Part shown: positions 60,521 to 64,000 of the stretch, one piece after another
Layout: the number at the start of each line of letters is the position of its first letter
How positions within the stretch are numbered: position 1 is the first letter of the stretch
Assembly: GCF_029223485.1 (NCBI RefSeq)
Contig: NZ_JARHTP010000001.1
Coordinates: 682,001 to 746,000 of the forward strand
Length of the DNA: 64,000 nucleotides
Reading direction: 5' to 3'
Origin: Streptomyces coacervatus
GTDB taxonomy: Bacteria > Actinomycetota > Actinomycetes > Streptomycetales > Streptomycetaceae
Notes under the pieces: generated by a model
What the model was told of the DNA's origin: nothing
What the model saw: only the letters and a program-made list of their open reading frames with translations
The model's database searches: none
Program-made: the position numbers and the translations under genes

Positions 60521-60662
60521 TAAGCTGTACCGGTCCCGAAACGCGGCAAGTGGGGCGATAATGCGCGACACCCACAACCGGGACAACCGCACGGACAGCA
60601 GGGCGGCGTGTCCGAAATAGTATGCATTGGGTCGGCAGTGTAGAACGGGAGATGTGACGGCA

Positions 60663-60728
60663 ATGGCTACGGAAACTCCCCAGCTGAACGCAGCATGTGC
60701 CGTCCCCGCCCCGGGTAGTCACCGGTGA
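60663..60728 (+). CDS. Putative 21-aa leader peptide coupled to hpnC
   Basis: ATG to TGA: MATETPQLNAAC... ending GSHR. Its TGA overlaps the hpnC GTG (GTGA), so ribosomes finishing the leader could reinitiate on hpnC, which lacks its own obvious Shine-Dalgarno. A GGGAG lies about 11 nt upstream. Coding status is inferred from the overlap alone. Confidence 0.45.
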   Translation: MATETPQLNAACAVPAPGSHR

Positions 60729-61627
60729 CGGGAACCGGCCTGTCGCCCGCCGGCGATCCGGAGCGCGGCACGCTCGACAAGGCCGCGGGTGAGAACTTCC
60801 CCGTGGCACCTTTCTTCCTGCCCAAGGCCTGGCGCGCCGACCTCATGGCCATCTACGGCTTCGCCCGTCTCGTCGACGACATCGGCGACGGCGACCTGGC
60901 GCCCGGCGGCGCCGACGCCCGTCTGCTCGGCGTGTCGCCCAAGGAGGCCGAGGACCGGCTGCTGCTCCTGGACGCCTTCGAGGCCGACCTGAACCGGGTC
61001 TTCGACGGGGTCCCGTGCCACCCCCTGCTGCGCCGCCTGCAGCTGACCGTCCGCCGCCACTCGCTGACCCCCGAGCCCTTCCTCGGCCTGATCGCCGCCA
61101 ACCGCCAGGACCAGCTCGTCAGCCGCTACGAGACCTACGACGACCTGCTCGCCTACTGCGAACTGTCGGCCAACCCCGTCGGCCGCCTGGTCCTGTCCGT
61201 CACCGGGACCTCGACCCCCGAACGCATCCGGCTCTCGGACGCGATCTGCACGGCCCTCCAGATCGTCGAACACCTGCAGGACGTCGCCGAGGACCTCGGC
61301 CGCGACCGCATCTACCTGCCCGCCGAGGACATGAAGCACTTCCATGTCCAGGAGGCGGATCTCGCCACGCCCACCGCGGGCGCATCGTTGCGCGCACTGG
61401 TTGCATACGAAGCACAACGCGCCCGCGATCTCCTGAATGAAGGCGCCCCCCTCGTGGGTAGCGTCCACGGCAGGTTGAAGCTGCTGCTCGCGGGATTCGT
61501 GGCGGGGGGAAGGGCGGCGGTCAAAGCGATCGCCGCCGCGGAATACGACGTACTTCCCGGCCCGCCCAAGCCCGGCAAGGTCCAGCTGCTGCGCGAGGTG
61601 GGCGTGACTCTGCGAGGAGAGGGGTGA
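60725..61627 (+). CDS. hpnC: Squalene synthase HpnC (hydroxysqualene synthase)
   Basis: This 300-aa trans-isoprenyl synthase has ENFPVAPFFLPKAWRADLMAIYGFARLVDDIGD (first Asp-rich DxxxD) and EHLQDVAEDLGRDRIYLP (second). In the three-step bacterial squalene route HpnC converts presqualene diphosphate to hydroxysqualene. GTG start overlaps the leader ORF, and the gene overlaps hpnD by 4 bp. First enzyme gene of the hopanoid operon. Confidence 0.94.
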   Translation: MTGTGLSPAGDPERGTLDKAAGENFPVAPFFLPKAWRADLMAIYGFARLVDDIGDGDLAPGGADARLLGVSPKEAEDRLLLLDAFEADLNRVFDGVPCHPLLRRLQLTVRRHSLTPEPFLGLIAANRQDQLVSRYETYDDLLAYCELSANPVGRLVLSVTGTSTPERIRLSDAICTALQIVEHLQDVAEDLGRDRIYLPAEDMKHFHVQEADLATPTAGASLRALVAYEAQRARDLLNEGAPLVGSVHGRLKLLLAGFVAGGRAAVKAIAAAEYDVLPGPPKPGKVQLLREVGVTLRGEG

Positions 61628-62574
61628 TCCGGACCGTGGAGTCGGAACAACACGTGTCCGCACCGGTACTCGCCGCCTACAGCTACTGCGAGGCCGTCAC
61701 CGGACAGCAGGCCCGAAACTTCGCCTACGGCATCAGGCTGCTGCCGACGCCCAAGCGCCGCGCGATGTCGGCGCTCTACGCGTTTTCGAGGCGCGTCGAC
61801 GACATCGGCGACGGCGCGCTGGCCGGCGAGGTCAAGGCGGCAAGACTCGAGGACACCCGGGCGCTGCTGGCCCGGGTGCGTGACGGGGCGGTCGCCGAGG
61901 ACGACATCGACCCGGTCGCCGTCGCTCTGGCCCATGCCGCCGAGACCTTCCCGGTCCCGCTCGACGGGCTCGACGAGCTGATCGACGGCGTGCTGATGGA
62001 CGTCCGCGGCGAGACCTACGAGACCTGGGACGACCTGAAGGTCTACTGCCGCTGTGTCGCGGGCGCCATCGGGCGGCTCTCGCTCGGCGTGTTCGGCACG
62101 GAACCGGGAGCGCGCGGCGCCGATCGCGCCCCGGAGTACGCCGACACGCTCGGGCTCGCGCTGCAGCTCACCAACATCCTCAGAGACATCCGCGAGGACG
62201 CCGAGGGCGGCCGCACCTATCTGCCCGCCGACGACCTCGCGAAATTCGGGTGCTCGGCCGGGTTCAACGGCCCGACCCCACCGGAGGGCTCCGACTTCGC
62301 GGGCCTCGTGCACTTCGAAGTGCGACGGGCCCGCGCCCTTTTCGCCGAGGGTTACCGGCTGCTCCCCATGCTCGACCGGCGCAGCGGCGCCTGCGTCGCC
62401 GCCATGGCCGGCATCTACCGCCGGCTGCTCGACCGCATCGAGCGCGACCCGGAGGCCGTGCTGCGCGGCCGGGTCTCGCTGCCCGGGCGGGAGAAGGCGT
62501 ACGTCGCCGTCCGCGGGCTGTCCGGGCTGGACGCCCGGCATGTGACGCGGAGAACCGTCAGGAGGCGCACCTGA
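61624..62574 (+). CDS. hpnD: Presqualene diphosphate synthase HpnD
   Basis: This 316-aa enzyme condenses two farnesyl diphosphates to presqualene diphosphate. It has YSYCEAVTGQQARNFAYGIRLLP, the DxxxD motif RRVDDIGD, YCRCVAGAIGRLSLGVFG and the second motif NILRDIREDAEGGRTYLP. GTG start overlaps hpnC (GTGA). Its TGA overlaps the next small gene's ATG, with AGGAGG 8 nt upstream of the latter. Confidence 0.95.
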   Translation: MIRTVESEQHVSAPVLAAYSYCEAVTGQQARNFAYGIRLLPTPKRRAMSALYAFSRRVDDIGDGALAGEVKAARLEDTRALLARVRDGAVAEDDIDPVAVALAHAAETFPVPLDGLDELIDGVLMDVRGETYETWDDLKVYCRCVAGAIGRLSLGVFGTEPGARGADRAPEYADTLGLALQLTNILRDIREDAEGGRTYLPADDLAKFGCSAGFNGPTPPEGSDFAGLVHFEVRRARALFAEGYRLLPMLDRRSGACVAAMAGIYRRLLDRIERDPEAVLRGRVSLPGREKAYVAVRGLSGLDARHVTRRTVRRRT

Positions 62575-62711
62575 TGGACAAAACGGTCCAAGGTGATTCC
62601 ACCGGCGAAAAGCGGCACGCAACCCTCCGGACGAGGACGGCGTCCCTGACTGCGACGGCCGACCGTGCACGGTTCAACCACGGCGGTCGCGCAGGGGAGG
62701 GTGCACGATGA
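62574..62711 (+). CDS. DUF6380-like 45-aa protein in the hopanoid operon
   Basis: A 45-aa Arg/Thr-rich protein (MDKTVQGDSTGEKRHA, TLRTRTASLTATADRAR) with an excellent ribosome-binding site (AGGAGG, 8 nt). It overlaps hpnD (TGATG) and hpnE (ATGA), so it is translated with the operon. I recall similar short ORFs at this position in other Streptomyces annotated DUF6380. The function is unknown. It lacks signal or membrane segments. Confidence 0.72.
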   Translation: MDKTVQGDSTGEKRHATLRTRTASLTATADRARFNHGGRAGEGAR

Positions 62712-64000
62712 GCGACGGCAAACAGCCCGACGAACCGGTCGCCGACGTCCCGGGACGACCCGGGCGGGACGCCGTCGTGATCGGCGGCGGGCTCGCCGGC
62801 ATCACCGCAGCGCTCGCGCTCGCCGACGCGGGCATCCGCGTCACCCTGATCGAAGGCAGGCCGAGACTGGGTGGCCTGGCCTTCTCCTTCCAGCGCGGCG
62901 AACTGACCGTCGACAACGGACAGCACGTGTACCTGCGCTGCTGCACCGCCTACCGCTGGTTCCTCGACCGCATCGAGGGGACGGCGCTGGCGCCGCTGCA
63001 GGATCGTCTCGACGTGCCCGTACTCGACGTCGACAAGCCCGAGGGACGGCGGCTCGGCAGGCTGCGGCGCGATGCCCTGCCGGTGCCTCTGCACCTGGGG
63101 CGCAGCCTCGCGACCTATCCGCATCTCTCGCTCGCCGAGCGGGCCAAGGTGGGCCGTGCCGCGCTCGCGCTCAAGGGGCTCGACCTCGCCGATCCGACCC
63201 TGGACACCCAGGACTTCGGCAGCTGGCTGACCGCGCACGGTCAGTCGGCGCGTGCCGTCGAGGCCCTGTGGGACCTGGTCGGGGTCGCCACCCTCAACGC
63301 GGTCGCGGGCGACGCCTCGCTGGGGCTCGCCGCGATGGTGTTCAAGACCGGTCTGCTGTCCGACCCGGGCGCGGCCGACATCGGCTGGGCGCGCGTCCCG
63401 CTGGGTGAACTGCATGACCGGCTGGCCCGCAAGGCGCTCGACTCCACGGGCGTCCGTACCGAGGTCCGTACACGCGTCACCTCCATCTCTACTGACGAGA
63501 ACGGGCGTTGGAGCGTTCAGGTTCCCGGCGAGACGCTCCAGGCCGACGCGGTCGTGCTCGCCGTACCCCAGCGCGAGGCCCACGATCTGCTGCCGGCGGG
63601 CGCCCTCGACGCCCCTGAGCAGCTGCTCGACATCGGCACCGCGCCGATCCTCAATGTGCATGTCGTCTACGACCGGAAGGTGCTGAACCGGCCGTTCTTC
63701 GCGGCCCTCGGCACCCCCGTGCAGTGGGTCTTCGACCGCACCGACGCCTCCGGGCTGCGCGAGGGCCAGTACCTCGCGCTGTCCCAGTCGGCGGCGCACG
63801 ACGAGATCGACGAGCCGGTCGGAGCGCTCCGCGAGCGCTATCTGCCCGAGCTGGAGCGGCTGCTGCCCGGCACCCGCGGCGCAGAGGTGATGGACTTCTT
63901 CGTGACCAGGGAGCGCACGGCGACGTTCGCTCCCGTCCCCGGCGTCGGACGGCTGCGGCCCGGCGCCCGTACCAAAGCCCCCGGCCTCTACCTGGCCGGA
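62708..64000 (+). CDS. hpnE: Hydroxysqualene dehydroxylase HpnE (3' end outside window)
   Basis: The first 431 codons of an FAD-dependent amine-oxidase-fold enzyme. The dinucleotide motif is VVIGGGLAGITAALALADAG with ...EGRPRLGGLAFSF. DNGQHVYLRCCTAYRWFLDRI and WDLVGVATLN are typical of HpnE. The final residues, RTKAPGLYLAG, approach the C-terminal FAD-binding motif. It reduces hydroxysqualene to squalene, the substrate for squalene-hopene cyclase expected downstream. Its ATG overlaps the small upstream gene's stop. Confidence 0.95.
   Translation, partial: MSDGKQPDEPVADVPGRPGRDAVVIGGGLAGITAALALADAGIRVTLIEGRPRLGGLAFSFQRGELTVDNGQHVYLRCCTAYRWFLDRIEGTALAPLQDRLDVPVLDVDKPEGRRLGRLRRDALPVPLHLGRSLATYPHLSLAERAKVGRAALALKGLDLADPTLDTQDFGSWLTAHGQSARAVEALWDLVGVATLNAVAGDASLGLAAMVFKTGLLSDPGAADIGWARVPLGELHDRLARKALDSTGVRTEVRTRVTSISTDENGRWSVQVPGETLQADAVVLAVPQREAHDLLPAGALDAPEQLLDIGTAPILNVHVVYDRKVLNRPFFAALGTPVQWVFDRTDASGLREGQYLALSQSAAHDEIDEPVGALRERYLPELERLLPGTRGAEVMDFFVTRERTATFAPVPGVGRLRPGARTKAPGLYLAG

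Noticed and set aside
60561..60620. 19-codon ORF with GGGG upstream in the pre-hpnC region
   Set aside because: It is very short, uncoupled to any gene and has a polar low-complexity product. Not enough to call a gene.

Overview
The window is high-GC DNA with strong third-position G/C bias, frequent GTG/TTG starts, WhiB-like and SsgA-like developmental genes, hopanoid genes and an actinobacterial intergenic repeat family. It is almost certainly a Streptomyces chromosome. From memory, the gene order matches the region of the S. coelicolor chromosome that carries ssgD, a beta-oxidation cluster, idi and the hopanoid cluster. That match is recall, not an alignment. No phage, transposase, tRNA, rRNA or CRISPR was seen.

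Layout. 1-3.2 kb: the end of a zinc alcohol dehydrogenase, then a divergent pair made of an ATP-dependent DNA ligase and a LigD-type polymerase (split bacterial end-joining functions). 3.2-7.7 kb: a LacI regulator with its operator, a VOC protein, a WhiB-like protein, an acyl-ACP desaturase behind three phased palindromes, and a dimethylargininase. 7.8-15.8 kb: an ABC-F protein with a long leader, GPP34, a PEP-mutase-family enzyme, SsgD, a secreted BNR-repeat protein, YciI, endonuclease V, a small membrane protein and a trans-acting enoyl-reductase-like protein. 15.9-23.5 kb: a fatty-acid/acyl-CoA operon (CoA transferase/racemase, acyl-CoA dehydrogenase, thiolase, FadB-like multienzyme) followed by a ThDP decarboxylase. 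23.6-34.4 kb: an SDR with a MmyB-type regulator, an IclR regulator with a ribose-type ABC importer and an SDR, a MerR regulator, an asparagine-type permease and a PfkB kinase. 34.5-43.2 kb: two secreted peptidases, a D-amino-acid-oxidase-like enzyme, an uncharacterised protein, a second ABC-F, DUF1003 and a truncated glycolipid-binding-family gene. 43.3-52 kb: Tex, an SCO6745-family protein, two DJ-1/PfpI-type proteins (one a GlxA regulator), an enoyl-CoA hydratase, an ATP-binding anti-sigma-like protein, idi and a CDF metal exporter.

53-60.4 kb is the most interesting block. GalE is divergent from a tightly coupled operon of CDP-alcohol phosphotransferase, nucleotidyltransferase, sn-glycerol-1-phosphate dehydrogenase-type enzyme, second CDP-alcohol phosphotransferase-like protein (lacking one motif Asp), GT2 glycosyltransferase and a two-component ABC exporter. 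It ends in a 17-bp perfect hairpin. I infer a machine that makes and exports a glycosylated phospho-alcohol (teichoic-like or phosphoglycolipid) product. Immediately downstream, 60.7-64 kb begins the hopanoid/squalene operon (hpnC, hpnD, a 45-aa DUF6380-like protein, hpnE), which runs off the window.

Two themes cut across the window. (1) At least seven copies of a modular intergenic repeat exist in long and short forms. Five lie between convergent genes, and the two exceptions adjoin disturbed or odd coding. (2) Many genes start 6-9 nt after a TAnnnT-like -10 box with no Shine-Dalgarno, which suggests widespread leaderless translation.
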